Source of the DNA: Afipia sp.
GTDB lineage: Bacteria; Pseudomonadota; Alphaproteobacteria; Rhizobiales; Xanthobacteraceae
Length of the DNA: 64,000 nucleotides
Reading direction: 5' to 3'
Assembly: GCA_030652315.1 (NCBI GenBank)
Contig: JAUSAX010000088.1
Span: 30,151-94,150, forward strand
In this document: piece by piece, positions 34,324 to 42,891 of the stretch
How positions within the stretch are numbered: position 1 is the first letter of the stretch
How the letters are laid out: each line of letters begins with the position of its first letter
The notes under the pieces: model-generated
The model's input: only the letters and a program-made list of their open reading frames with translations
Told to the model about the DNA's origin: nothing
The model's database searches: none
Position numbers and translations under genes: made by a program

Positions 34324-35085
34324 CTAATACCTCGTAGGCGAGCATCCGAATGTTTTGCGGAACATCGCCCCGAAAGCGCTTGAACTTTCATAGCCAACTT
34401 CGAAGGCGACAGTTGTGACTGATGCACCTTCTGCCATGAGCGACATCGCCTCCACCAGTCGCGCCTGCTTGATCCAGGTCGCGATGCTGATACCTGTTTC
34501 CAGCCGAAAGTGACGTGTCAGGGTCCTGCGGCTCATGCCTGTCTTTGCTGCCCAGTGGTCGAGGTCCGCTCGCGTTGATGGATCGCGGAGAATTGCCTCG
34601 CACATCCGTCGCAAGGGCCGCGACTGCGGCATCCGTATGTAAAGCGGGCTTACAGGCGCTATTCCGATTTCATGCAGGATGAGCTGCATCAGGCAGCCGT
34701 CACGCCCGGTGACGTCGTAATCCAGCGGTACTTCGACTGACTCGATGATGAGCGATCGCAGAAGATCGGACACCTCCATGACGCGGCATGCCTTTGGCAA
34801 CTGCGGGCTGGCATCGGGCTCGATGTAGAGCGTGCGAAACGAAACGGGGCCGCGACAGACCACCTGATGCTCGATTCCGCCCGGCACCCAGATCGCGCGG
34901 AGCGGAGGGGCAACCCACGTTCCGTCCCTGGTCGCAACACGCGCCACGCCCGATGAGCCGTAGAAGAGTTGCGACCTGCGGTGCGAATGCAAAACGGTCG
35001 CGTGACCCGCAGGATACTCGTCCGCCATGGCCGCCACGGGACGAGGCACATCCTGATAATCGACCGCTCTTCGGCTTCTCGCCAT
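34324..35085 (-). CDS. AraC-family transcriptional regulator
   Basis: A 253-residue regulator. A TTG at 35118 is in frame but ATG 35085 is a likelier start. The N-terminal half is a cupin-like effector domain (HATVLHSHRRSQLFYGSSGV, then IWVPGGIEHQV). The C-terminal half has two helix-turn-helix motifs, TGMSRRTLTRHFRLETG and VTTVAFEVGYESSSAFGAMF, closing with KTFGCSPTRY, typical of AraC members of the transcription activator type with a C-terminal DNA-binding domain. It converges on the TonB receptor gene (83 bases between stops). Its start faces the PaiB gene, whose promoter it could control. Confidence 0.85.
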   Translation of the reverse strand: MARSRRAVDYQDVPRPVAAMADEYPAGHATVLHSHRRSQLFYGSSGVARVATRDGTWVAPPLRAIWVPGGIEHQVVCRGPVSFRTLYIEPDASPQLPKACRVMEVSDLLRSLIIESVEVPLDYDVTGRDGCLMQLILHEIGIAPVSPLYIRMPQSRPLRRMCEAILRDPSTRADLDHWAAKTGMSRRTLTRHFRLETGISIATWIKQARLVEAMSLMAEGASVTTVAFEVGYESSSAFGAMFRKTFGCSPTRY

Positions 35086-35189
35086 TGGCCCGATCCATAG
35101 ATTCTTTGACCCTCTCAAGATAGCAGGCCGTCTCAGCCGCGCCTAGCCTCCTCAGAGTTCAAGCTCTGACGTGAGGCCAGGCGAACGAC

Positions 35190-35867
35190 ATGTACATCCC
35201 GGCGCCTTTTCGGAATGCAGATCGCGAGACAGCATACGCGCTGATCGAGGAGATCAGGCTCGGCTCCATTATCTCCGCCGCGGAGAGCATTGAAGCGAGT
35301 CACCTGCCTTTCATGATCGATCGCGAAGAGGGCCAGTTCGGCCGTCTGGTCGGACATTGCGCGCGTGCGAATCCGCAATGGAAGAATCTCGATGGCGGGC
35401 GCGAGGTGCTCGTAACCTTTCTGGGTCCGCATACTTACGTTTCGCCAAGCTGGTATGGCACGCATCCGCGTGCACCGACCTGGCTCTACGTCAGCGTTCA
35501 CGTTCGAGGAACGTCGAGACTGGTTCTCGATTCCGGTGCGATGCGAGACATGGTCGTTCGCTTGTCGAAGGACATGGACCCGCCGTCATCGGCCTGGACG
35601 CCGGAAAGCGTCGCTCCCTACATCGATCAATTGCTCCCCGGGATCGTCGGCTTTCACGTCGACATCACGGATATCCAGACCCAGCTCAGGCTCGCCCAGC
35701 AGAACGGACTCGATGATCGCCGCAGGGTTTATCGCGCCTTGCAGGATGGCAGCCTTTCGCAGCGTCTGGTCAGCCAATTGATGGAACGCTTCTCGTTCGA
35801 AGACCGGCGTGCAGCAGGCGTCGAGCAGAATTCACCCGTCGTAAACGCCACCCAAAATGAGGAATGA
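35190..35867 (+). CDS. paiB: PaiB-like FMN-binding protein
   Basis: A 225-residue protein of the PaiB / FMN-binding negative regulator family. MYIPAPFRNADRETAYALIE starts it, with SIEASHLPFMIDRE, LVGHCARANPQW, VLVTFLGPHTYVSPSWY and PTWLYVSVHVRGTSRL in order. The fold is a split-barrel flavin-binding domain; B. subtilis PaiB is linked to polyamine response and sporulation repression, and members may act as flavin-dependent enzymes. The stop at 35867 is one base before the ATG of the hydrolase, so these two are clearly co-transcribed. No DNA-binding motif is seen. Confidence 0.8.
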   Translation: MYIPAPFRNADRETAYALIEEIRLGSIISAAESIEASHLPFMIDREEGQFGRLVGHCARANPQWKNLDGGREVLVTFLGPHTYVSPSWYGTHPRAPTWLYVSVHVRGTSRLVLDSGAMRDMVVRLSKDMDPPSSAWTPESVAPYIDQLLPGIVGFHVDITDIQTQLRLAQQNGLDDRRRVYRALQDGSLSQRLVSQLMERFSFEDRRAAGVEQNSPVVNATQNEE

Positions 35868-35868
35868 C

Positions 35869-36741
35869 ATGGACGCAAAGGCACTGGTCTACCGAGGCCT
35901 TGATCAGACAAGTTTGGACGCTCAATACAACATTCGCGCCCAGATTCCAGATCATCCTGAAATTTCGCGCAGGTGGGCGGCGGAGAGCGAGCGAGTACGT
36001 CATGCTCTTGGGGGCCGCGCCAAGATCGACGTCCCGTTCGGTCCCCAGCCGCTTCAGAAACTGGATCTTTTTCTTACCGAGAAGCCGGGAGCTCCGCTGC
36101 TGGTGTTCATTCACGGCGGCTATTGGCGCGCGCAGGACAAATCAGAATTCAGCTACGTTGCCGAGACCTATGCTGCGCACGGCATCAATCTCGCCGTCAT
36201 CAATTACCGTCTCGCGCCGCACGTGACGATGGATGACATTGTTGCGGACGTCAGGGGAGCCATCGCGTTTCTTCACAAGAACAGTGCGAATTACGGCTAC
36301 GCACCTGACAAGATCTACGTGTCGGGAAGTTCGGCCGGAGGCCATCTGACGGCGATGGCTCTCATGACCGACTGGCAGGAATTTGGATTGCCGGCCGACG
36401 TCGTGAAAGGTGGTTGCGCGCTCAGCGGTCTGTATGACCTTGAGGCCATCAGGCTTTGCTATCTCAACAAGGAAATCGGCCTCGATGCGCCAACCGCAGA
36501 GCGCAACAGTCCGATCCTCCATTTGCCGAAGACATCTGCACCCTTGATCCTATCAGTCGGCGGCGCGGAATCGGCCGAATTTCACCGGCAACAGGATGAT
36601 TTCGCGCACGCATGGCGTGGAGCCGGACTTGACTGCTCCATCGTCAATCAAAACGGCGGGCATCACTTCGACATGATCGACCGTCTCGCCGACCCATCTA
36701 GCGAGCTATGGGCGGCAACGGTGCGGATGGTGCGCAGCTAA
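35869..36741 (+). CDS. Alpha/beta hydrolase, arylformamidase-like
   Basis: A 290-residue hydrolase. ATG 35869 is chosen over 35857 because GAGGAA lies five bases before it. The oxyanion motif LLVFIHGGYWRA is at about residue 84, the nucleophile elbow VSGSSAGGHLTAMAL is near residue 150, and the catalytic His is in NGGHHFDM near the end; the Asp would lie in the C-terminal half. HGGYW-type enzymes include kynurenine formamidase and small esterases, and the length and early WAAESERVR block fit that group. It follows PaiB directly and precedes a binding protein gene. Exact substrate unknown, probably an ester or N-formyl amine. Confidence 0.8.
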   Translation: MDAKALVYRGLDQTSLDAQYNIRAQIPDHPEISRRWAAESERVRHALGGRAKIDVPFGPQPLQKLDLFLTEKPGAPLLVFIHGGYWRAQDKSEFSYVAETYAAHGINLAVINYRLAPHVTMDDIVADVRGAIAFLHKNSANYGYAPDKIYVSGSSAGGHLTAMALMTDWQEFGLPADVVKGGCALSGLYDLEAIRLCYLNKEIGLDAPTAERNSPILHLPKTSAPLILSVGGAESAEFHRQQDDFAHAWRGAGLDCSIVNQNGGHHFDMIDRLADPSSELWAATVRMVRS

Positions 36742-36759
36742 ACGGCGAGTTCACCGCAA

Positions 36760-36781
36760 CCTTCGGCTGCGGCAGCCGAGG
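36760..36781 (+). terminator. Short GC-rich hairpin after hydrolase gene
   Basis: TCGGCTG and CAGCCGA arms around a three-base loop, 18 bases after the hydrolase stop. The region after it is A-rich, not T-rich, so this may end transcription only weakly or act on the other strand. Confidence 0.35.
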
Positions 36782-36817
36782 AAAAACAAAACAAATCGTA
36801 ACCCGGAGGAGGATGAC

Positions 36818-38047
36818 ATGAAGCTAATCGTCCGTCACATCGCTACAATCGTCACGAGTACAGCCTTCGTACTGGCTGGTTCGTTCCACGCATCGGCGCA
36901 AGACAAGATCGTCAAGGTCGGCGTGTTGACCGATCAATCCGGCCTTTATCAGGACTTGGGTGGCGCAGGCTCGACGCTTGCCGCCGAGATGGCGGCCGAG
37001 GATTCCGGGCTTCGCGCCAAAGGTTGGAAGATTGACGTTGTTTCCGGCGATCATCAGAACAAGCCGGATATCGGCGTTAATCTCGCGCGGAGCTGGATCG
37101 ATGTCGACAAGGTCGATGTCATTGCGGATATCAATAATTCGAGCGTCGCACTCGCCGTCAACAATCTTGCGCGGGAGAAGAACGCCATTCATCTCAATTC
37201 CGGCGCTGCGAGCACAGACCTGACGAATGCGCAGTGTTCTCCGAACACCGTTCACTGGACCTACGACACCTACATGCTGGCCAACAGCACGGGGCAGGCG
37301 CTGGTCAAGGCCGGTAGCGATAGCTGGTTCTTTCTGACCGCAGACTATGCTTTCGGTGCGGCTCTGGAGCGCGATGCTTCGTCCGTCATCAAGCAATCGG
37401 GCGGAAAGGTTGCGGGGGGCGTCAAGCATCCGCTCAATACGTCCGATTTCTCGTCCTTCCTGCTCCAGGCTCAAGCATCAAAAGCAAAGATTATAGGGCT
37501 TGCGAACGCGGGCGGTGACACGACCAATGCAATCAAGCAGGCGGCGGAATTCGGCATTACAAAGGGCGGACAGAAACTTGCGGCGATGCTTTTATTCATC
37601 ACCGACGTTAAGGCGATTGGACTCGAGACTGCACAGGGGCTCAACCTCACAGAGACTTTCTATTGGGATTTGAACGACAAAACCCGTGCGTTCTCGAAGC
37701 GTTTCGCCGAGCGCATGAAAAACAAATCACCACCGACCATGACGCACGCCGGCGTGTATGGCGGGCTGATCCATTACTTCAAAACGCTCGAGGCGCTGGG
37801 CGCTAACCCGCACGACGGCGTCAAGGTTGTCGCGAAGATGAAAGAGCTTAAGACAGACGATCCGCTGTTTGGTGAAGGAGCGATCGAGCCTAATGGCCGC
37901 AAGATTCATCCGGCTTATCTCTTCGAGGTGAAGAAGCCTTCGGAATCGAAGGGGCCATGGGATCTGTATAAACTGGTCGGTACGACTCCCGCCGATCAGG
38001 CCTTCATGCCTGTTTCCAGCAGCACCTGCGCGTTGCTGAAGAAGTAA
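36818..38047 (+). CDS. ABC transporter substrate-binding protein, Leu/Ile/Val type (paralog 2)
   Basis: A 409-residue periplasmic protein with signal peptide (MKLIVRHIATIVTSTAFVLA to ASA). After DKIVKVGVLTDQSGLYQDLG come SGDHQNKPDIGVNLARSWID, FFLTADYAFGAALERD and IIGLANAGGDTTNAIKQAAE, the same pattern as paralogs at 17051 and 55380. The final CALLKK repeats the lone-Cys ending. AGGAGG ends eight bases before ATG 36818. No permease or ATPase gene is in the window. The hydrolase/PaiB pair upstream and the NTF2-like protein downstream suggest that the ligand is a substrate of the hydrolase. Confidence 0.9.
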   Translation: MKLIVRHIATIVTSTAFVLAGSFHASAQDKIVKVGVLTDQSGLYQDLGGAGSTLAAEMAAEDSGLRAKGWKIDVVSGDHQNKPDIGVNLARSWIDVDKVDVIADINNSSVALAVNNLAREKNAIHLNSGAASTDLTNAQCSPNTVHWTYDTYMLANSTGQALVKAGSDSWFFLTADYAFGAALERDASSVIKQSGGKVAGGVKHPLNTSDFSSFLLQAQASKAKIIGLANAGGDTTNAIKQAAEFGITKGGQKLAAMLLFITDVKAIGLETAQGLNLTETFYWDLNDKTRAFSKRFAERMKNKSPPTMTHAGVYGGLIHYFKTLEALGANPHDGVKVVAKMKELKTDDPLFGEGAIEPNGRKIHPAYLFEVKKPSESKGPWDLYKLVGTTPADQAFMPVSSSTCALLKK

Positions 38048-38065
38048 GTGAAGCACAAATTGCAA

Positions 38066-38107
38066 CGGGAGGCTTGATCAGCCATGCTCTTGCTAGGCAG
38101 CCTCCCG
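38066..38107 (+). terminator. Long stem-loop between binding protein and NTF2-like gene
   Basis: CGGGAGGCT (38066-38074) pairs perfectly with AGCCTCCCG (38099-38107) around a 24-base loop. It lies 18 bases after the stop and ahead of the next start, so it could be a terminator or an attenuating or protective hairpin. No T run follows. Confidence 0.5.
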
Positions 38108-38146
38108 CCTCAATCCGGACCAGCCAGCTACCGCGAGGGAAACATT

Positions 38147-38527
38147 GTGAGCATATCCAACATTCAGGACGTCCTCTTGACCGTCCAGACGTATCTTGAC
38201 GGCCTGTACGAAGGCGACACCAAAAAGCTCCGGCAGAGCTTCCATGACGTGAGCCATCTGCACTCGCTTGCGGATGGCAAGGTATCGGACCTGTCGCTGG
38301 AAGACTGGTGCAAGTTGGTGGAGGGGCGCGCTTCACCCAAGAGTCAGAATTTCGGCCGCGAGCTGGAGCGAATTGTCCGCGTCGAGGAGAGCGCCCCGAA
38401 CTGCGCGAATGTCACGCTGACCTGCGCGGTACCCGGACGCTTTTTTACGGATCATCTCAGCCTGTTGAAGGCGGGCGGACGCTGGCAGATCGTCAACAAG
38501 GTTTTTTACAGTCAGCCGCTCGAATAG
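38147..38527 (+). CDS. NTF2-like (SnoaL / lumazine-binding type) protein
   Basis: A 126-residue protein. GTG 38147 is chosen over ATG 38084 because a GAGGG ribosome binding site lies eight bases before it and the extra 21 residues include the hairpin. The sequence SISNIQDVLLTVQTYLDGLY, FHDVSHLHSLADGK, and GRFFTDHLSLLKAGGRWQIV with VFYSQ at the end is the cone-shaped NTF2-like fold of the DUF4440/lumazine-binding group, often a small ligand-binding or isomerase domain. Position after a binding protein suggests a role in handling the same compound, but no catalytic residue can be named with confidence. Confidence 0.7.
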   Translation: MSISNIQDVLLTVQTYLDGLYEGDTKKLRQSFHDVSHLHSLADGKVSDLSLEDWCKLVEGRASPKSQNFGRELERIVRVEESAPNCANVTLTCAVPGRFFTDHLSLLKAGGRWQIVNKVFYSQPLE

Positions 38528-38560
38528 CGTTCGTTGGAAGCCCCGCTATCAGTCCAATAG

Positions 38561-38761
38561 GTGGGCCTGTGTTCAGAGAGCTCCACACGGCGGCAAGGAA
38601 TGCACCGAGCCGACATGGCGCAGATTGTGATCGAAAACTGGCGCCGCCACTACAACACGATGCGTCCACACTCATCTCCGGGATATCGACCACTGGCAGC
38701 ACCCGAGGTCATCGTCTGGCGAACACCAAAGGAGATAGTCAGAATACAATCCCTAAACTAA
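38561..38761 (+). pseudogene. IS3-family transposase OrfB fragment
   Basis: Only the C-terminal end of an IS3-type integrase-domain transposase remains. ADMAQIVIENWRRHYNTMRP followed by HSSPGYRPLAAPEVIVW is the classical end of OrfB of this family, in which the D-D-E catalytic region would come before. Those catalytic residues are absent here, so the element is dead. The terminal inverted repeat is at 38758-38781. The sequence before about 38600 is not clearly transposase and the element's left end was lost. Confidence 0.8.
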
Positions 38762-38781
38762 CATGCCGTTCGGACCACTCA
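38758..38781 (-). repeat. Right end of the IS3-type remnant (copy C of the 22-mer)
   Basis: Read on the minus strand from the outer edge: TGAGTGGTCCGAACGGCATG and TTAG. It lies just at the transposase stop, as expected for an IS3 right end. The same outer sequence recurs at 19404 and 21754, where no transposase is seen. Confidence 0.5.
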
Positions 38782-38809
38782 GTGGAGTCGGTCAAGGAAT
38801 GGAGCTTCA

Positions 38810-39610
38810 GTGAGCAATTTTGTATCGATTGAGAAGGGGCTTGGCCCCGAAGGGCGCGTTGCAGTCGTTCGTTTCGACCGTCGAGATGGAGTCAACGCGC
38901 TTTCGCGGGACGCCATGCGGCAACTTACGGAGGCAGCGCGCAGTTTCGAGGACGATCACGAAACGTCGGTTGTTGTCCTGACTGGCACGGACACTGCATT
39001 CTGTGCTGGATTCGACTTGAAAGAGGGCAGAGAACGAGATCCTGCCACTGACATCAGCGCATTGCGGAGACAAAACAAGGCGGGTCCGCGTCTTGCGCGC
39101 GCGTGGCAGGAAATGGAACAGATCACGATTTGTGCGATAGAAGGTTTTTGCATCGGCGGCGGCGTGGCTCTTGCAGTTGCACTCGATTTCCGCGTGATGG
39201 CTCGCGGCGCTCACATGCGCGTTCCCGAAGTCGCGCTCGGCATGAGCATGAGCTGGCAAAGCATCCCGCGAATGCTGCATCTGATTGGACCGGCTCGAAC
39301 CAAGCAGGCAATCATTCTCGCGAACGATCGCATTTCTGCTGACCTGGCGTTTGAATGGGGGTTGGTAGAAAAGGTGGTTGAGGCTGACGCCTTCGCGGCC
39401 GCAATGGAACTTGCAGCAAAGTTCGCTGAACAGCCGCCACTTTCGGTCATGATGACCAAGCTGACCGTGAACCGTCTCGCTCATGCCTTGGATGATCTTG
39501 CCAGTCATATGGATGTAGATCAGTTCGTGCTCTCGAACATGACTGAAGACCATAAAGAGGGAGTCGATGCATTCTTTGGGCGGCGCAAGCCCCGCTTTAA
39601 GGGTCATTAA
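38810..39610 (+). CDS. Enoyl-CoA hydratase/isomerase family protein
   Basis: A 266-residue crotonase-type protein with a GTG start at 38810 and GGAG five bases before. The oxyanion-hole stretch AFCAGFDLKEG and the region AIEGFCIGGGVALAVALDFR are the two crotonase signatures. The Glu of true hydratases is expected near PEVALGMSMSWQS; here the E in VPEVALG is present, which fits hydratase or a related isomerase. It stands alone just after the IS fragment, so its original promoter may have been replaced. The C-terminal AFFGRRKPRFKGH is the usual trimerisation end. The same family recurs at 52774. Confidence 0.8.
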   Translation: MSNFVSIEKGLGPEGRVAVVRFDRRDGVNALSRDAMRQLTEAARSFEDDHETSVVVLTGTDTAFCAGFDLKEGRERDPATDISALRRQNKAGPRLARAWQEMEQITICAIEGFCIGGGVALAVALDFRVMARGAHMRVPEVALGMSMSWQSIPRMLHLIGPARTKQAIILANDRISADLAFEWGLVEKVVEADAFAAAMELAAKFAEQPPLSVMMTKLTVNRLAHALDDLASHMDVDQFVLSNMTEDHKEGVDAFFGRRKPRFKGH

Positions 39611-39751
39611 ATCTTCTTGGTGCAGATGGCGTCCGCGCCATCAGCAAGGCCTTCAGGTAGGCTGCGCAATTTCGATAGATCCGAACATCAGCCTTACGGT
39701 AACAGCGCCGGCTTGGCTGAGGTTCGCGCGGGTCTGCCGATGCGGATATGC

Positions 39752-42709
39752 TTATTCGCTGAAGCGATAATTCACACCCATGGTCAGAAGATGCCGGCGT
39801 GTTTGGATCGTCTCGGTTGATACGACGTTGATCGCGTCGGGAACGGTGAAGTCCACAGACCGGTTGCCGAAGTCGAGATATTTGTATTCGGCACTGACCG
39901 ACCAGCGGGAGGACAGTGCATGTTCGACACCTGCGCCGACCGTCCAGCCCAGATTCGTAACGCTGGACGAAGAGATCGTGCCATCGGGAAAGCCGTTCGA
40001 ATTGAGAGCGTAGGTTTCGCGCGCCAGCGCGCCGCCAGCCTTTATGTAAAACAGGTTCTGGCCGGCAGCATATCCAAGACGCCCTGTCAGGTATCCGAGG
40101 TTGCGGGTGGCGTTCTCGCAGTTCAGTCCCGCGGACACGGCCGGTTGCAGGCCGCCGAAACAGGTTTCGGTCCCCTCAAGCCGGCTCAACGAGCCCGCGA
40201 CTTCGGCGCCAACAACGATCCTGCCGCTTTGATAATTGACGCCGATCTGGCCGCCACCGACAGCGCCGCCCACGTTCACTCGATCGCCGGTCGGCGGCGA
40301 CGGGAACGGGTCGGACCAGTCGCTTCTGCCGAACCCGGCTCCAAGATGTCCGCCGACATACCAACCGGTCCAATGGGCGGGTGGAGCTTCTTCTGCAGTG
40401 GCCACGCGGACGGCTTCGCCGGGGCCTCCCAATTTAAACGAGGCTTGCAGGAATCCGCCGTATCGCTCGCTGGTGTATTTGAGGGGCGATACTGTCGGCT
40501 CGTTCGGAAAGCGCGTTTCCGCCTGGTTGGTGGCGAAGAGCCAGTAACGTCCGCCAATACCCAGGTTCAGTCGATCGGTGACGGCATAGGAGAGAATGGC
40601 CTCGATCTGGGTACCCCAGCCGTGGCCCGGCGCGGGGGCCGGATTAATATCGGGCCGGAGCCAATGATTGTCGATGGTCGCATGATTGGCATAGGGCAGA
40701 TAGGCGGCATCGACTTCCAGTTTCCATCGATCGGAAAGTCCGAGCCGCGCATTGAGACCAACCGCCGCACCCCGCCACTGCTCTGTTTCCGTCAATCCCA
40801 GAGAACTGACCGGGATCGCCACACCGCACGTATCTTTGTCCGAGCCGATCTGGGCGCAACCGAAGCCGCGCGCGCGCTGATAGAGATAGCGATAGCCGAC
40901 ATATGCGCCGAGCTTCCCCGCATTGCCGTTCAAGATGATTGCGCCGACATCAAGGCTTCCGTAACGCAGGCTGCTGTCCCGGATCTGATGCTCGGTATTG
41001 GAATAAGTCGCGTTGGCAGGATGGAAGTCTTCGTCGTTCAGCTTGCCGCTGACCAGCGTCCCGAGTCCGAAATTGCCTTTTGCAAACAGGCCGCTGCGGT
41101 GATCGAAGCGCGCGAAAGTTTCCGCCGAATGGCCATTCATGCCTCCATAGATCAGGCGTGAATTCAGCTGTGTCGTCCGGGATGGATCGTACAGATCCTT
41201 TTGAAGACTGCCGCTGCTGAACCAATAGCGCGCGCCCACATCGACAAGCCAGTCGGACGCGCGCTGTGGGGGCGCGAAAGTCGCCGACGTTGGGTCGACG
41301 CCGAGCCGGTAGTTTAGCCCCATCTTGAACAGGTGCGCCCGCTGTCCGATGCCCACAGTGGATGTGTTGCCGAGTCGATCGCTGAGTTCGGAATTCTTTG
41401 TCCCAAAGTCCAGGTAGTTGTATTCGACCTTGCCCGACCAGGCGGGTGTGAAGGCGTATTCCACGCCGGAGCCCAGCACATAGCCCCAGCGGAACGAACT
41501 GCCCTTGAACGCATTGGGAAGATCTTCACGCTCGGCGGTATGCCGCTCCTTTGCCCATGCTGCGCCGGCTTTTCCGTAGATGAGGAGATTGTCGTGAGCC
41601 CAGCCGAGGCGGCCTGCAAACGTGCCCAGCGCGTCGATCTGGCTCCTGCAAACGAAATTCCGGTCGGGATCGGGCGGCAAAGCGGCGCTCGTGGCGCATT
41701 TGGCAAAGCCGTCGAGGTTTGACCAGCTCGCATCGATTTCGCCGCCGACGACCAGAGAACCGGCCTGACGGTTGAAGCCGATTTGCGCGCCCGCGATCAT
41801 GCCATCCATCGTGCCTGAGCCGGGGAATCTGAAAGTGGAAATCGTTGCAAGGGCTCCCGTCGCGGATTTCCAATCCGTTGTTCCCCAAGTGCCGCCGGTA
41901 TGCACGCCGGCATAAATGCCATCCCAAATCCGGGATGGAGGCGCTTCGGATGATGGACGAGAGGATTGAGCGAGAGGTGCTCCTGTGAGTTTATAGTTGA
42001 GCCCCAACTTGACGAGATGGATGTTCTGATCGAGCCCGACGTTCAGCCTGTTGCCGTTGGGATCTGTGAGATCGACTCGATCCTGTCCGAAAGCGAGATA
42101 GTTGTACTCAATCTTGGCTGATGCCGACGGTGAGAAGGCATATTCCACGCCAGCGCCAAGCGCCAATCCAGGACGAATCTGTCGACCTTGCCATATGTCG
42201 GACGAACCCGCTCCGGGATTAGGGGTCATGGTCAGCTTTTCATGAAGCCAGGCGCCGCCTGCCTTTCCGTAAAAGAGAAGATCGCCCGTCGCGTAGCCGA
42301 GCCTGCCGGTGACCGTCCCGAGAGTCTCGATCTTTGCGTCGCAGGTAAAGATGGCCGCAGCACAGTGCGCCCCACCGTCGATATCTGCGAAGCTGCCTTC
42401 GCCTTCGACGCCCAGAACCAGATGCCCAAGCTGATAGTTATAACCGGCCTGAATGCCACGCACGATGCCGCCGCCCGTGAAATGTCCGGCGAAGGGAATC
42501 GGAAGGGGAGCGTCGCTCGCATCCTTCCAGCTGTTTCCAGAGGCTGCGTTGCCGATATGTGCGCCGACATAGAATCCGGTCCAGTCGGACGGCGTGGCTG
42601 TTTGCGCCTGAGCGTCGCCGATCAAGACGCCGCCGATAACAAGCAGACATGCGGACGCGCCGCATGACGAAGAGAATTTACCCACGGAGCCCCCGCCCGA
42701 ACGTGTCAT
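39752..42709 (-). CDS. Composite outer-membrane protein with four beta-barrel domains
   Basis: A 985-residue protein. ATG 42709 gives a normal signal peptide (MTRSGGGSVGKFSSSCGASA to AQA); the frame stays open to 42823. Four barrel-like units follow. Units 1 (about 40-245), 2 (260-470) and 4 (745-985) are Omp25/Omp31-like, each beginning WTGFYVGAHIG, WDGIYAGVHTGG or WTGWYVGGHLGAGFG, with internal VEYAFSPSASAKIEYNYLAFG-like ends. Unit 3 (about 485-725) starts WLVDVGARYWFSSGS, has YQRARGFGC and GLFAKGNFGLGTL, and resembles an omptin or OprD-like barrel. Each Omp25-like barrel alone is a whole protein in most rhizobia, so this is an unusual fusion. The end is F-rich (GVNYRFSE). A repeated regulatory motif lies at 42762-42805. 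Confidence 0.8.
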   Translation of the reverse strand: MTRSGGGSVGKFSSSCGASACLLVIGGVLIGDAQAQTATPSDWTGFYVGAHIGNAASGNSWKDASDAPLPIPFAGHFTGGGIVRGIQAGYNYQLGHLVLGVEGEGSFADIDGGAHCAAAIFTCDAKIETLGTVTGRLGYATGDLLFYGKAGGAWLHEKLTMTPNPGAGSSDIWQGRQIRPGLALGAGVEYAFSPSASAKIEYNYLAFGQDRVDLTDPNGNRLNVGLDQNIHLVKLGLNYKLTGAPLAQSSRPSSEAPPSRIWDGIYAGVHTGGTWGTTDWKSATGALATISTFRFPGSGTMDGMIAGAQIGFNRQAGSLVVGGEIDASWSNLDGFAKCATSAALPPDPDRNFVCRSQIDALGTFAGRLGWAHDNLLIYGKAGAAWAKERHTAEREDLPNAFKGSSFRWGYVLGSGVEYAFTPAWSGKVEYNYLDFGTKNSELSDRLGNTSTVGIGQRAHLFKMGLNYRLGVDPTSATFAPPQRASDWLVDVGARYWFSSGSLQKDLYDPSRTTQLNSRLIYGGMNGHSAETFARFDHRSGLFAKGNFGLGTLVSGKLNDEDFHPANATYSNTEHQIRDSSLRYGSLDVGAIILNGNAGKLGAYVGYRYLYQRARGFGCAQIGSDKDTCGVAIPVSSLGLTETEQWRGAAVGLNARLGLSDRWKLEVDAAYLPYANHATIDNHWLRPDINPAPAPGHGWGTQIEAILSYAVTDRLNLGIGGRYWLFATNQAETRFPNEPTVSPLKYTSERYGGFLQASFKLGGPGEAVRVATAEEAPPAHWTGWYVGGHLGAGFGRSDWSDPFPSPPTGDRVNVGGAVGGGQIGVNYQSGRIVVGAEVAGSLSRLEGTETCFGGLQPAVSAGLNCENATRNLGYLTGRLGYAAGQNLFYIKAGGALARETYALNSNGFPDGTISSSSVTNLGWTVGAGVEHALSSRWSVSAEYKYLDFGNRSVDFTVPDAINVVSTETIQTRRHLLTMGVNYRFSE

Positions 42710-42761
42710 TGTCTGTTTGCCAGAATAAAGCGAGTCGTTCGCGGGGCTCCAGAAATCAAAT

Positions 42762-42805
42762 GTAACGAATGCAACGCGATGTAACGTGATGCAACGAGAT
42801 GCGAT
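42762..42805. promoter_or_regulatory. Tandem GTAACG-type direct repeats upstream of the barrel gene
   Basis: Units GTAACGAAT, GCAACGCGAT, GTAACGTGAT, GCAACGAGAT and GCGATGG follow at 9-10 bp spacing, one helical turn, ending about 50 bases before ATG 42709 of the barrel gene. The leading 18 bases (AAATCAAATGTAACGAAT, 42753-42770) recur exactly at 46014-46031. Spacing by one turn is typical of OmpR-type response regulators binding as head-to-tail dimers. Target assignment is inference. Confidence 0.6.
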
Positions 42806-42891
42806 GGAAAGAGGAGCAGTCACGCGTCAGGAATGAAAGATCACTGAGCGTGACGGTACCCACACGCCGGCGAATGGGTCCTGAAGACTCC

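Noticed and set aside
39920..41161. Plus-strand 413-residue frame opposite the barrel gene
   Set aside because: A shadow in GC-rich DNA; the minus-strand frame is a full barrel protein with signal peptide.
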